64,000 bases of DNA from Opitutia bacterium UBA7876 (lineage in GTDB: Bacteria; Verrucomicrobiota; Verrucomicrobiia; Opitutales; Seribacteraceae), in assembly GCA_002500665.1 (NCBI GenBank), contig DLRY01000023.1:1-64000 (forward strand). Direction: 5' to 3'. Under the pieces are notes generated by a model. That model saw only the letters and a program-made list of their open reading frames with translations. It had not been told where the DNA came from and did not search any database. Below, one piece after another: positions 54,831 to 63,821 of the stretch (positions are counted from its first letter, which is position 1; each line of letters begins with the position of its first letter). Both the position numbers and the translations under genes were made by a program.

Positions 54831-55643
54831 ATGAGCTTCCTCGACCTATCCGGCAAAACTTTTCTGGTAGTAGGTTTTGCCAATAAGAAGAGCATTGCCT
54901 GGTCGGTTGCCAGACTACTGGTCGATGAGGGAGCGCGCGTGATCTACTCCGTGCGCAACGACAAACGCAAAGAGGAGCTTGAATCCCTCCTGGATGACGA
55001 AAGCACGGTCTTGACCTGCGATTTCGAGCAACAAGAGGAAATCGAGCGCTTAGGTGCAACCTTATCCTTGGAGCAGAACGTCAAACTCCACGGAATCCTC
55101 CACTCCATCGCATTCGCCAATTACTCGGATGGACTTAAGCCCTTCCACGAAACCAAACGCGAGGATTATCTCCAGGCCACCCAAATTTCCTCATTCTCCC
55201 TTATCGAGCTCGCCCGAGCCTGCAAGCCCAGCCTGGCCAAGGATGCATCCGTCGTTACCATCGGAATATCATCCACGGAGGTTACGGCCGAAAACTATGG
55301 CTACATGGCACCCATTAAGGCTGCCCTCGAGGCATCAGTTCGCTATTTGGCCAAATCCTTTTCCAGCGATTCCAAGATTCGCTTCAACTCCGTCAATGCA
55401 GGTCCGCTGAAGACAAGCGCTTCCGCCGGCATCCCCGGCTATCTCGTGAACTATCTCTTCGCGGAAAAGCTTACCTACAGGAAGCAAGCCCTTCGAACCG
55501 AGGAGGTCGCAAACCTTGCGACCTTTCTCCTCAGCCCGAGGTCCTCGGGCATCAATGGGCAGGGAATCGTAATAGACGCCGGCATGGGCTTGAACTACTT
55601 CGATCGTGAGATCGTGGAGTCAGCCATGGAAATAAGGAAATGA
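54831..55643 (+). CDS. fabI: Enoyl-ACP reductase, FabI-like
   Basis: Short-chain reductase completing the fatty acid elongation cycle with NAD(P)H. Motif GKTFLVVGFANKKSIAWSVA is the FabI nucleotide site. SIAFANY follows the strand, and the catalytic Tyr156 and Lys163 (Y-x6-K) are present at the same residue numbers as in E. coli FabI. IDAGMGLNYFDRE ends the fold. The ATG is preceded by GAGGGG. The start of oleA overlaps its stop by four bases. Confidence 0.95.
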   Translation: MSFLDLSGKTFLVVGFANKKSIAWSVARLLVDEGARVIYSVRNDKRKEELESLLDDESTVLTCDFEQQEEIERLGATLSLEQNVKLHGILHSIAFANYSDGLKPFHETKREDYLQATQISSFSLIELARACKPSLAKDASVVTIGISSTEVTAENYGYMAPIKAALEASVRYLAKSFSSDSKIRFNSVNAGPLKTSASAGIPGYLVNYLFAEKLTYRKQALRTEEVANLATFLLSPRSSGINGQGIVIDAGMGLNYFDREIVESAMEIRK

Positions 55644-56668
55644 ACTTCAATCAGGTTGGAATCGAGGCAATGGCCTACGCCTTGCCACCCGAGGTCGTGA
55701 GCTCCGATCAAATCGAGGAAGAACTTTCCGGTCTATACGAACGGCTCGGCCTACCCAAGGGAAGACTGGAACTCATGACGGGAATCAAGGAAAGACGATT
55801 CTGGCCAGCTGAATACAAGCCTTCCCAAGCTTCCGCGGATGCCGGCAATGAACTGTTGTCATCGGGAATCGACCCCGGGGGAGTAGATCTTCTCATTCAT
55901 TCCGCCGTCTGCCGCGACAGGCTCGAGCCGGCTACCGCTTCTTACGTCCACCGACTCATGAACCTTCCCGGCAAAACGCAGATCCTGGACGTATCCAATG
56001 CTTGTCTTGGCTTCCTCAACGCCACCATTCTGGCAGCCGGCATGATAGAGAGTGGGCAGATCAAAAGAGCCATAATCGTGGCCGGAGAAAACGGAAAACC
56101 GCTTGCCGAGCGCACCATCGACCTGCTCAATGAGGGTAAACTGGACAGGCAGCAGATCAAGCCCTATTTCGCCAACTTGACCATTGGCGCGGGTGCCGTC
56201 GCTTGGTCCGTGGCCCATCTGGACCTCATCGAGAAAACCGGGCCCGTACTCGGCTCCTCGGCATGCCTGACCGACACTTCTCACAATGAATTATGCGAAG
56301 GGGACACCCAAGGGGATGGATTGATCATGCAAACCGACTCGGAAGAACTCCTGCACGCAGGCATTTCCGTTGCCAGCAGAACTTGGGACAAATTCACCGA
56401 GGTAAGCGGATGGAGCTCCAATACCCCCAAACTGGTCGTGACCCACCAAGTCGGCAAAGCCCATACGAAGGCAGTTTTTGATGCCCTTGGTCTCGACACG
56501 GCGCGGAACTTCTCCACTTTCGAGACCCTTGGCAACTGTGGCTCGGTATCCCTTCCCATAACCTATACGCTCGCCTGCGAGGCAAACCCCGACTTCTCAA
56601 TGGGGCCGGCGGCCCTATTAGGTATAGGAAGTGGCCTCTCAAGCCTTATGCTCTCCCTTAATCCTTGA
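55640..56668 (+). CDS. oleA: OleA-like thiolase-fold condensing enzyme
   Basis: Head-to-head Claisen condensation of two acyl chains to a beta-keto acid. Aligned to Xanthomonas OleA it keeps LEPATAS (Glu96), DVSNACLGF (catalytic Cys122), VVTHQVGKAHT (His269), LGNCGSVSLPI (Asn299) and ALLGIGSGL. The N-terminal I-x-x-x-A..P..S..I..EL..Y.RLGL pattern also matches. At 342 residues it has the right length. It overlaps both fabI and oleB by four bases. A general FabH is the main alternative, but the Glu96 context and oleB partner favour OleA. Confidence 0.85.
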   Translation: MNFNQVGIEAMAYALPPEVVSSDQIEEELSGLYERLGLPKGRLELMTGIKERRFWPAEYKPSQASADAGNELLSSGIDPGGVDLLIHSAVCRDRLEPATASYVHRLMNLPGKTQILDVSNACLGFLNATILAAGMIESGQIKRAIIVAGENGKPLAERTIDLLNEGKLDRQQIKPYFANLTIGAGAVAWSVAHLDLIEKTGPVLGSSACLTDTSHNELCEGDTQGDGLIMQTDSEELLHAGISVASRTWDKFTEVSGWSSNTPKLVVTHQVGKAHTKAVFDALGLDTARNFSTFETLGNCGSVSLPITYTLACEANPDFSMGPAALLGIGSGLSSLMLSLNP

Positions 56669-57546
56669 AGATACTACCTTCAATCTCGGAAGCCTATCCC
56701 TTCGAGGGTCGATTCCACGATACCCCGCAAGGACATGCCATGCATTACCTGGACGAAGGCTCGGGAAATGAGCCGCCAATCCTATTTCTTCATGGCAACC
56801 CGACTTGGTCCTTTTTCTATCGTCGCCTCATCCTTTCCCTCAGGGAAAACTCACGCTGCATAGCACCCGACCACATCGGCTGCGGGCTTTCTGAGAAGCC
56901 GGGATTCCCTGAGTTCGAATACGACTTGAGGAGCCATTCGGAAAACCTCCTCTCCCTCCTGGAAAAGCTAAAGGTCGATCGGGTTCGCCTAGTCGTTCAC
57001 GACTGGGGAGGAGCCATTGGTCTAACCGCATTCCGGAACCTTGCCGAGAGGGTGGATAAAATCGTCCTGCTGAATACGGCCGCCTTTCCCTCTCGAGACG
57101 TCGCCCTGCGTATTCTTCTGTGTCGGCTACCTCTTCTTGGAAGCTTTTTGGTCCGCGGGCTCAATGGCTTTGCAGGTCCCGCAACCCACATGGCAGTCGC
57201 CAAGCCACTTAGCCGGGAAACAAAAACGGGATACCTGCTCCCCTACGACAACTGGACCAACAGGGTTGCCGTATGGCGCTTTGTAAGGGACATTCCTTTT
57301 GAGAAATCTCATCCCACCCTGCCTCTTCTGAAGGAAACGGCTCAAGGGCTCGAGAAATTCCGGGAAACCCCCGCCATTGCCTGCTGGGGGATGAAGGATT
57401 TCTGCTTTCATCCCGGTTTTCTCAAGGAATGGGAGAAGAGATGGCCCAATCTCGAGGCCACCCGTATCGACCACGCAGGCCACTACGTGTTGGAAGACGC
57501 CCTCGAGCCCTGCATCGACAAAATAGCCCCATTCCTCGCCTATTGA
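56665..57546 (+). CDS. oleB: OleB-like alpha/beta hydrolase
   Basis: Haloalkane-dehalogenase-like fold. YPFEGRFHDTPQGHAMHYLDEG leads to FLHGNPTWSFFYRRLI (oxyanion region), then APDHIGCGLSEKP. The nucleophile is Asp113 in VVHDWGGAIG, with Asp245 and His273 (DHAGHYVLED) as partners. OleB removes CO2 from the beta-lactone made by OleC to give the olefin. No oleC or oleD follows here. The start is TTG overlapping the oleA stop. Haloalkane dehalogenase itself is the alternative, but the operon favours OleB. Confidence 0.8.
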   Translation: MKILPSISEAYPFEGRFHDTPQGHAMHYLDEGSGNEPPILFLHGNPTWSFFYRRLILSLRENSRCIAPDHIGCGLSEKPGFPEFEYDLRSHSENLLSLLEKLKVDRVRLVVHDWGGAIGLTAFRNLAERVDKIVLLNTAAFPSRDVALRILLCRLPLLGSFLVRGLNGFAGPATHMAVAKPLSRETKTGYLLPYDNWTNRVAVWRFVRDIPFEKSHPTLPLLKETAQGLEKFRETPAIACWGMKDFCFHPGFLKEWEKRWPNLEATRIDHAGHYVLEDALEPCIDKIAPFLAY

Positions 57547-57606
57547 TTGATTTGCAGGAATTCTTCAACTTGCAAAACCCGGCAAGCGCTTGCAGATTGT
57601 CTATAC

Positions 57607-57828
57607 ATGCAAGGGAAGAAACCACTTCGGAGCAGGGAGGAGCGTACCCATAACCTCGTTTCCATAGAACCTTACGACAACACCTCCAACGCCTATCGCA
57701 AGGAACAACCCAAGAGGGCGGAAACCGGCTTCGGATTCTACCTTTCCATTGCCATTATAACCTTTCTCACGATACTCTTCTTCTCGGTGTACGAATTGGC
57801 GGTAGAGACATGGACGAGGCTGAAGTAG
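57607..57828 (+). CDS. Small single-span membrane protein, 73 aa
   Basis: A polar N-terminus of about 45 residues is followed by one hydrophobic helix, FYLSIAIITFLTILFFSVYE. I start at the ATG at 57607; no ribosome binding site is evident. Its 3' end overlaps the recombinase start by 19 bases, so translation may be linked. I recognise no family. The upstream 60 bases contain an inverted repeat around TTGCA but no clear promoter. Confidence 0.55.
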   Translation: MQGKKPLRSREERTHNLVSIEPYDNTSNAYRKEQPKRAETGFGFYLSIAIITFLTILFFSVYELAVETWTRLK

Positions 57829-58760
57829 GAGAGGGTGAAAGAATACCCGAGGGGCTGAATTCGGCCAAGGTCGCCTTTGGGGACTATTTGACCTTGGAAA
57901 GGCGGCTTTCCCCTCACACGCGTAGAAACTACGAGCATGCCCTTATCTGCTTTTTCCTATGGCTGCAGCACGACGCCCGGGGGATGGTCTTGAAACCTAC
58001 GCAAGTGACCAGGCTTCATGCCCGCTCCTATCTGATAGAAGCCCAAGCCCTTTATTCCAGGCGAACCCTTCGCAATCACGTCTCGGGCTTGCGAAGCTTC
58101 TTCAAGTTCTGCCAGAAGCGCAAATGGACGGAGGGCAACCCTTTCCATAACCTTACCCTCCCCAAGCCTGAGAAGCCTTTGCCCAAATTCCTCACCGAGG
58201 ATCAAGTCGTGAAATTGCTCGCCCAACCCGAGTCTCTCGAATCCAAGCAGGGAAACCATGCCTTCAAGCCAAGCAGAGACCTTATGATTCTCGAGTTGCT
58301 GTACTCCGGCGGGTTGAGAGTTAGTGAACTCGTGGGCCTTGATTATGGGCACTTGGACTCATCCCGATCGGCCATCCGGGTGCTAGGAAAGGGTCGCAAG
58401 GAGAGAATCTGTCCCATCGGCAGCAAAACGGCCCGGACGATCCATTCCTTTCGGGACAACTTCGCCAAGGATGCCTCCCTCGACTCTCCCATCGTAATTA
58501 ACCACCGCGGAAAAAGACTGTCGGTCCGATCCGTCCAGGCTATCCTCAAGAAATACCTCCGTTCGGCCGAACTGCCCGAGGACCTGACTCCACACAAGCT
58601 CCGCCATTCTTTTGCCACCCACATGCTCGATAATGGGGCCGACCTGCGAGCCGTGCAGGAACTTCTGGGCCATTCCAGTCTATCCACTACCCAAGTGTAT
58701 ACTCACGTCTCGGTCTCCCGACTGAAGAAGGCTCACAAACTCGCTCATCCGAGGGCATAA
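57810..58760 (+). CDS. Tyrosine recombinase XerC/XerD-like, 316 aa
   Basis: Site-specific recombinase of the chromosome-dimer-resolution type. The N-terminal SAM-like core-binding domain covers about 20-115. The catalytic domain carries Arg170 (GGLRVSEL), Lys194 (GKGRK), His262 and Arg265 (HKLRHSF), His288 (LLGHSS) and nucleophile Tyr297 (VYTHV). Its length is slightly above the usual 295-305. No att sites, integrase-linked genes or tRNA are nearby, so it looks like a housekeeping Xer rather than a phage integrase. XerC versus XerD cannot be decided here. Confidence 0.93.
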   Translation: MDEAEVGEGERIPEGLNSAKVAFGDYLTLERRLSPHTRRNYEHALICFFLWLQHDARGMVLKPTQVTRLHARSYLIEAQALYSRRTLRNHVSGLRSFFKFCQKRKWTEGNPFHNLTLPKPEKPLPKFLTEDQVVKLLAQPESLESKQGNHAFKPSRDLMILELLYSGGLRVSELVGLDYGHLDSSRSAIRVLGKGRKERICPIGSKTARTIHSFRDNFAKDASLDSPIVINHRGKRLSVRSVQAILKKYLRSAELPEDLTPHKLRHSFATHMLDNGADLRAVQELLGHSSLSTTQVYTHVSVSRLKKAHKLAHPRA

Positions 58761-58764
58761 GCCA

Positions 58765-59049
58765 GTGACCTCAGCCCTGCGCATCCTGGCTCTTGTCCTA
58801 CTGCTGGCCAGCATAGGCCTTTGGCAGCACCACGGGTTTCGCCTCGGTTTTTGGCAAACCAGCGTTCAAGTGGAAACCGAGGTTCCCATCATCGAGGGAA
58901 TGCCGAAACTGGGCACCCAAAGGAAAATTGAATGGAAGAACCAGTTCGTAAGCGGAATCGAAACACCCTTGGCCGGTCTACTGGCATTCCTTGCTCTCAT
59001 GATTTTAGCTCAAACCCTAAAAAGAAGATTGAAGAAAAGAGAAAATTAA
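58765..59049 (+). CDS. Small membrane protein, 94 aa
   Basis: Two hydrophobic helices, ILALVLLLASIGLW (about 7-20) and LAGLLAFLALMILA (about 70-83), flank an extracytoplasmic stretch and precede a basic tail (KRRLKKRE). GTG start four bases after the recombinase stop, so likely cotranscribed. I recognise no family. Confidence 0.65.
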   Translation: MTSALRILALVLLLASIGLWQHHGFRLGFWQTSVQVETEVPIIEGMPKLGTQRKIEWKNQFVSGIETPLAGLLAFLALMILAQTLKRRLKKREN

Positions 59050-59066
59050 TTTCTTAGTTTTCCCCT

Positions 59067-59672
59067 ATGTTCAATCCAATTCCCTACCTTTTTCTCTTTT
59101 CAGCCTTCGTCCTCTCGGGCGCTCCCATCAAGTTCGACTTCAAGGACCCCAAGAAGGTCAACAACGTCATCTTTCAGATGGATGCCCCGCTCGAATCCAT
59201 CAACGGCTCCGGTGACTCCCTTTGGGGAACGGTTACCTTCGATCCCTCCAACCCATACGCCACTCAGGGGGAAATCATCCTCGATGCCAAGAGCCTTCAC
59301 GTTGGGAACCCTGTCCTCAAGGAGCATATTCACGGCAAAGACTGGATGAACGTCGAAAAGTTTCCCGCAATTTCCTTCAAGCTGACCAAGCTTGAAAACG
59401 TCAAAAAACAAGGGATCGACGTCTTGGCCGATGCGAAGGGAAAAATGACGATTCGAAACGTTACCATGGAAATTGTCATTCCGGTTAAGATCACCTACCT
59501 GAAGGGACTTTTGGAGAAACGAAACCGCGTCCCCGGCGACTTGCTCATCCTGAGATCCAAGTTCTTGGTCAAGCGGGACGACTTTGAAATTCGGGCGGGC
59601 GAGAAATTGGACAAAGTAGCTAATGAAATTGAGATATCTTTAAACCTTGCAGGAGCCGCCCCAATCAAGTAA
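59067..59672 (+). CDS. YceI-family protein, 201 aa
   Basis: Secreted lipocalin-like protein. A signal peptide of about 18 residues (YLFLFSAFVLSGAP) precedes the fold. VNNVIFQMDAPLESINGSG, LWGTVTFDPSNP, and HIHGKDWMNVEKFPAISFKLTKLE are YceI features, with IRNVTMEIVIPVKITYL after them. YceI proteins bind isoprenoid-like lipids. The stop is followed by an intrinsic terminator. Confidence 0.9.
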   Translation: MFNPIPYLFLFSAFVLSGAPIKFDFKDPKKVNNVIFQMDAPLESINGSGDSLWGTVTFDPSNPYATQGEIILDAKSLHVGNPVLKEHIHGKDWMNVEKFPAISFKLTKLENVKKQGIDVLADAKGKMTIRNVTMEIVIPVKITYLKGLLEKRNRVPGDLLILRSKFLVKRDDFEIRAGEKLDKVANEIEISLNLAGAAPIK

Positions 59673-59728
59673 TACCTTTTCTTCTACCCCTTCGATCAGT
59701 TGATTAACCCCAATCGACCGATCACCCC

Positions 59729-59763
59729 AAAAGCGAGAACGCGCATGACGTGTTCTCGCTTTT
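59729..59763 (+). terminator. Intrinsic terminator after the YceI gene
   Basis: A perfect 12-bp stem AAAAGCGAGAAC/GTTCTCGCTTTT with an 11-base loop, ending in a T-rich stretch (TTTTACTTTT). It lies 57 bases after the YceI stop and before cysC. This is the clearest terminator in the window, and its A/T flanks would let it work in both directions. Confidence 0.88.
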
Positions 59764-59809
59764 ACTTTTCTCCCATTTCCCCTATCATAAATGGTTCAAC
59801 TTCCTCCAA

Positions 59810-60424
59810 ATGCCCGCCGAAAACCTGCATCCGACCTCAAGCAGACTTGTCTCCCGCGTAGATAAGGAAAACCTTTTGGGGCAACGCGGAGGCGTGTTTT
59901 GGCTTTTCGGCTTGTCCGGATCAGGCAAGAGCACGTTGGCTATCGAGCTTGAAAGAGAGTTACTGAAAAGAAGATTTTCCAGTATCGTTCTCGACGGGGA
60001 CAACCTGCGCTCTACCATAAACAAGGACTTGGGCTTCAGTGAGGAAGACCGCGCGGAAAACCTGCGTCGGGCAAGCGAACTGGCCAGGATCCTGGTCGAT
60101 AACGGCTCCGTCGTCATCGTATCGTTCATAACGCCTCTACAAAGATTCCGTGACCAGGCAAAGGCAATCATCGGAGCGGAAAACTATTTTGAAGTGTACG
60201 TCCACGCATCCTTCGAAACCTGCCGGGAAAGAGACGTAAAAGGGCTCTACGCCAAGGCTGATAAGGGGGAGATCGAGTCCTTTACCGGAAAACATTCCCC
60301 TTTCGAACAGCCCGAGAAGCCATGGCTCTCGATCGACACCGAAAAGGAGACGCCAGACGAGTCTTCGACTCGCTTGCTGGAGTCTGTTCTTGACGAGATT
60401 TCCCCTTCCCAGATATCCGGATGA
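59810..60424 (+). CDS. cysC: Adenylyl-sulfate (APS) kinase
   Basis: Phosphorylates APS to PAPS. P-loop GLSGSGKST is at 34-42, VLDGDNLRSTINKDLGFSEEDRAEN is the APS-binding block, and SFITPLQRFRDQAKAIIG and YVHASFETCRERDVKGLYAKA follow. I start at the ATG at 59810 (MPAENLHP), giving 204 residues, the normal size; the longer frame begins inside the terminator arm. The cysD start overlaps its stop (ATGA). Confidence 0.95.
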   Translation: MPAENLHPTSSRLVSRVDKENLLGQRGGVFWLFGLSGSGKSTLAIELERELLKRRFSSIVLDGDNLRSTINKDLGFSEEDRAENLRRASELARILVDNGSVVIVSFITPLQRFRDQAKAIIGAENYFEVYVHASFETCRERDVKGLYAKADKGEIESFTGKHSPFEQPEKPWLSIDTEKETPDESSTRLLESVLDEISPSQISG

Positions 60425-61326
60425 CCAATTACAACCTCACTCATCTTCATCAACTTGAGGCTGAAGCAATCTTCATCCTGCGTGAAACCGCAGCCCAGTT
60501 CGAGCGCCCGGGATTACTTTTCTCCGGTGGCAAGGATTCAATCGTGATGGCCCACCTCGCCCAGAAGGCGTTCAGCCCTTCCAGAATCCCTTTTCCCTTT
60601 GTTCACGTAGATACCGGCCACAACTTTCCCGAGACAAACGAATTCCGGGATTCCTTCGTGGAAGAGTTGGGCGTTCAATTGATCGTCGGCTCGGTCGAAG
60701 ATTCTATTAACCGGGGCACTACAACCGAAGAGAGCGGGCCGGATGCCAGCCGAAACGCCCTCCAGTCGGTGACCCTGCTCGAGACCATCGAACAAGAAAC
60801 CCTTGATGCATGCCTGGGCGGAGGGCGCAGGGACGAGGAGAAGGCCCGAGCAAAGGAGCGTTTTTTCTCTCATCGCGACGCATTCGGACAATGGGACCCG
60901 AAGAACCAAAGGCCCGAACTCTGGAATCTTTTCAATGGACGCAAGGGCCCTGGCGAAAACTTCAGGGTTTTTCCCTTGAGCAATTGGACCGAAATGGATG
61001 TCTGGCAGTATGCCAAACTCGAGCAAATTGCATTGCCGGGACTCTATTTCGCCCATGAGCGGGAAGTTCTGGAAAGAAACGGCAGCCTGCTTGCGGTAAC
61101 CGATTTCGTCACACCTAGAGAGAACGAGTCCTCTGCGACCGAAACAGTGCGTTTCCGCACCATTGGGGACGCTACCTGCACGGGTGCAGTCCGTTCATCG
61201 GCTTCCAACCTCGAGGAGGTAATTTCCGAGGTGGCCGCATCGCGGGTAACCGAAAGAGGAAACAGGGCCGACGACAGACGCTCGGAGGCGGCCATGGAAG
61301 ATCGTAAGAAGCAAGGGTATTTCTGA
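60421..61326 (+). CDS. cysD: Sulfate adenylyltransferase subunit 2
   Basis: PAPS-reductase-like ATP pyrophosphatase that makes APS from sulfate and ATP. LLFSGGKDSIVMAHLAQKAF is the SGGKDS PP-loop, followed by VHVDTGHNFPETNEFRD, GGRRDEEKARAKERFFSHRD and FRVFPLSNWTEMDVWQY. TVRFRTIGDATCTGAV and RKKQGYF end the protein. At 301 residues it is standard. cysN overlaps by one base. Confidence 0.97.
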   Translation: MTNYNLTHLHQLEAEAIFILRETAAQFERPGLLFSGGKDSIVMAHLAQKAFSPSRIPFPFVHVDTGHNFPETNEFRDSFVEELGVQLIVGSVEDSINRGTTTEESGPDASRNALQSVTLLETIEQETLDACLGGGRRDEEKARAKERFFSHRDAFGQWDPKNQRPELWNLFNGRKGPGENFRVFPLSNWTEMDVWQYAKLEQIALPGLYFAHEREVLERNGSLLAVTDFVTPRENESSATETVRFRTIGDATCTGAVRSSASNLEEVISEVAASRVTERGNRADDRRSEAAMEDRKKQGYF

Positions 61327-62600
61327 TGGGCGAAGCAGACGCCTACCTGGATATGGATCTTCTGCGCTTCACCACTGCAGGAAGCGTGGATGACGGCAAA
61401 AGCACCCTCATCGGCCGGCTCTTTCACGACAGCAAGGCCATTTTCGAGGACCAACTTGAAGCGATCGAACGCAGCAGTCGCAAAAGGGGAGACGACAACG
61501 TCAACCTCGCCCTCCTTACGGACGGTCTGAGGGCCGAACGAGAACAGGGCATCACAATCGACGTTGCCTATCGTTATTTCGCGACTCCAAGGCGCAAGTT
61601 CATCATCGCAGATACACCCGGGCACGTTCAGTACACGCGAAACATGGTTACCGGCGCATCGACCGCCAATTTGGCACTGATTCTCGTTGATGCCCGCAAT
61701 GGGGTAGTCGAGCAGACCCGCAGGCACACCTTCATCGCCGATTTGCTCGGAATCAAGCACGTCGCGGTCTGCATCAACAAAATGGACCTCGTGGGCTATA
61801 AGGAAGAGGCCTACCATCAAATCGTAGCTGAATACCGTGACTTCGTCTCTCGTCTTGAGAACGTCACCGAACTGACATTCCTGCCCATCAGCGCCCTCAA
61901 GGGGGACAATGTGGTAGAGCGGTCCGAAAACATGCCCTGGTACGAGGGCCCTCCTTTGCTCTACCACCTAGAGAACGTCTACGTCGGGTCGGACGCAAAT
62001 CACGTCGACGCCCGCTTCCCCGTGCAATGGGTGATCCGCCCGCACTCCGACGAGCACCACGATTTCCGCGGCTTCGCCGGACGAGTTGCCGGCGGCGTAT
62101 TCAAGAAAGGGGACGAAGTAACCATTCTCCCGTCTGGTTTTTCGACCCGAATATCCCGCATACTATCGGGCTCCGAGGAGCGCGAGAATGCCTTCTTCCC
62201 ACAGTCCGTCACCATCCTGCTCAAGGACGAGATCGACGTCAGCAGGGGAGACATGATCGTCAAACCAAACAACCAACCTAAGATTTCCCAGGACCTGGAT
62301 TCCAGGATATGCTGGTTTTCCGCCTCAAGGAAACTATCCCGAGGCGGCAAATTCATCTTTCGCCACACCACCAAGGAAGCCCAGGCCATCGTTTCCGAGA
62401 TCAACTACAAGGTCGACGTAAATACCCTCCGCAAAGTCGAGGAAATCGATGGCTTCGAGATGAACGATATCGGTCGCGTCATGCTCAGGGTTTCTCAACC
62501 GGTCTTTCATGACGCCTACCGCAGTAACCGGAACACGGGAAGCTTCATCCTCGTGGACCCTTTTACCAACGAGACGGTAGCCGCCGGCATGCTCAGATGA
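61326..62600 (+). CDS. cysN: Sulfate adenylyltransferase subunit 1
   Basis: GTPase regulatory subunit of the ATP sulfurylase. G1 AGSVDDGKSTLIGRLFHD is at about 18-35, with EQGITIDVAYRYF, DTPGH and NKMD after it. EF-Tu-like domains 2 and 3 follow (FRGFAGRVAGGVFKKGDEV). At 424 residues it is the CysN type without the C-terminal kinase, which is separate here as cysC. The cysC-D-N operon would produce PAPS; no PAPS reductase is seen, so the product could go to sulfation as well as assimilation. Confidence 0.97.
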   Translation: MGEADAYLDMDLLRFTTAGSVDDGKSTLIGRLFHDSKAIFEDQLEAIERSSRKRGDDNVNLALLTDGLRAEREQGITIDVAYRYFATPRRKFIIADTPGHVQYTRNMVTGASTANLALILVDARNGVVEQTRRHTFIADLLGIKHVAVCINKMDLVGYKEEAYHQIVAEYRDFVSRLENVTELTFLPISALKGDNVVERSENMPWYEGPPLLYHLENVYVGSDANHVDARFPVQWVIRPHSDEHHDFRGFAGRVAGGVFKKGDEVTILPSGFSTRISRILSGSEERENAFFPQSVTILLKDEIDVSRGDMIVKPNNQPKISQDLDSRICWFSASRKLSRGGKFIFRHTTKEAQAIVSEINYKVDVNTLRKVEEIDGFEMNDIGRVMLRVSQPVFHDAYRSNRNTGSFILVDPFTNETVAAGMLR

Positions 62601-63718
62601 GCATACTGAGTCAGGAATGCTCCGACAGCCTCAGGGAACTCGGTCTCAGGCTTCTTGATCAGCGCTCCGCCCGCATCCTGGTTCCCACACTTGGTAACGA
62701 ATCCGGATACTGGTTCGGCGGAGGAAACATCGTCCAGAATAATGATGGAACCATCCTTGCCTGCGGAAGATACCGCAACCACGGTGACGCCCGGACGGGA
62801 ACAGGAGCCGGTGAAAGAGGGCTTGAATTCGCAATTTTCAAGGCAGGCTCGTCCGACGACCCTTTCAGGAAGATCTTCTCCCTGAGCAAATCCGACCTCT
62901 CGATCGAAGAAGAGGTCGTCTCCATCGAAGGCGGGTCCCTTCTTCCTCCCAAGGATGAGAAGGGCAATTGGAAGCTTTTCGTGTCCACCGAAAAGAAATC
63001 CTCCTATCCCAAGCCCCTGATCCATTTCCAGAAGCCCGGAACGGGAGTATGGTCGATCAACCTCATCGAAGGCGCAGAGATTGATTCCCTTTCCGTAAGT
63101 TGCATGCGAACCGTAATCAAGCCTGGCATCCCATCCTCTCTCCACGTCAAGGATCCCGTGGCTTTCCGAATCAACGATCGATCTACAGAACTGCTCTATT
63201 GTCATCACCCCTTCAGTTGGTCGAGCTCGAACACCGGACTGGCCCGCCAAACCGAAGAGCGGGAAGATTTCGAACCCGTTTCCGACAACGTCTTGCCGCG
63301 AGGCAACAGCTGGGACGTCGCTTGCTCGAGGGTCACCGAGAGGTTGCCAGTACCCGCCATCGGACGTTTTGCCGATCTCCCTCCTCTGTCCATGTACTTT
63401 TACGACGGCGCCGAATGCCTACGCCCACTCGACCAGAATTCCAAGGCAGCGAAGAGACCGCGAGGTTACTCTTGCGAAGAGCTTGGCGGACTGGCTTGGG
63501 GATGGGACGCCGAATTCCCCAATCTCTCGAAGATTTCCGTCGACTTTCCACTTTTCCTCTCCCCGCATGCAACAGGGTGCAGTCGCTATGCTTCGGCCAT
63601 TTTTCTGGGCGACGGCTCCCTTCTCGGCGCTTGGCAACAAGCCCAGCCCGACGGATCCCAACCCCTGGTCTCCAATCATCTCGGCAAAGCCGAGGTCGAT
63701 CGCATCCTCGGGGCCTAA
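62597..63718 (+). CDS. Unknown protein, probable beta-propeller, 373 aa
   Basis: Overlaps the cysN stop by four bases, so it belongs to the sulfate-activation operon. The pattern of short strands with Gly-rich turns, such as GYWFGGGNIVQNNDGTILACGRYRNHGD and ASAIFLGDGSLLGAWQQA, is reminiscent of five-bladed GH43-like or sialidase-like propellers. There is no signal peptide. I do not recognise a named family and no catalytic set is clear. A role in the processing of a sulfated compound is possible by context only. Confidence 0.75.
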   Translation: MSILSQECSDSLRELGLRLLDQRSARILVPTLGNESGYWFGGGNIVQNNDGTILACGRYRNHGDARTGTGAGERGLEFAIFKAGSSDDPFRKIFSLSKSDLSIEEEVVSIEGGSLLPPKDEKGNWKLFVSTEKKSSYPKPLIHFQKPGTGVWSINLIEGAEIDSLSVSCMRTVIKPGIPSSLHVKDPVAFRINDRSTELLYCHHPFSWSSSNTGLARQTEEREDFEPVSDNVLPRGNSWDVACSRVTERLPVPAIGRFADLPPLSMYFYDGAECLRPLDQNSKAAKRPRGYSCEELGGLAWGWDAEFPNLSKISVDFPLFLSPHATGCSRYASAIFLGDGSLLGAWQQAQPDGSQPLVSNHLGKAEVDRILGA

Positions 63719-63821
63719 GCAAGAGTTCGCTACGGCCTTTGGCAAGCTAAGGTCATAAAACGTCGGGAATCTCTTTTTAATCTTGGCTTGGCGACTCGAA
63801 AGCTTGAATAGTGAGTGAAAG

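Noticed and set aside
57810..58760. Tyrosine recombinase as sign of a phage or genomic island
   Set aside because: Neighbours are ordinary chromosomal genes, no tRNA or direct att repeats are visible, and the protein has standard XerC/D features.
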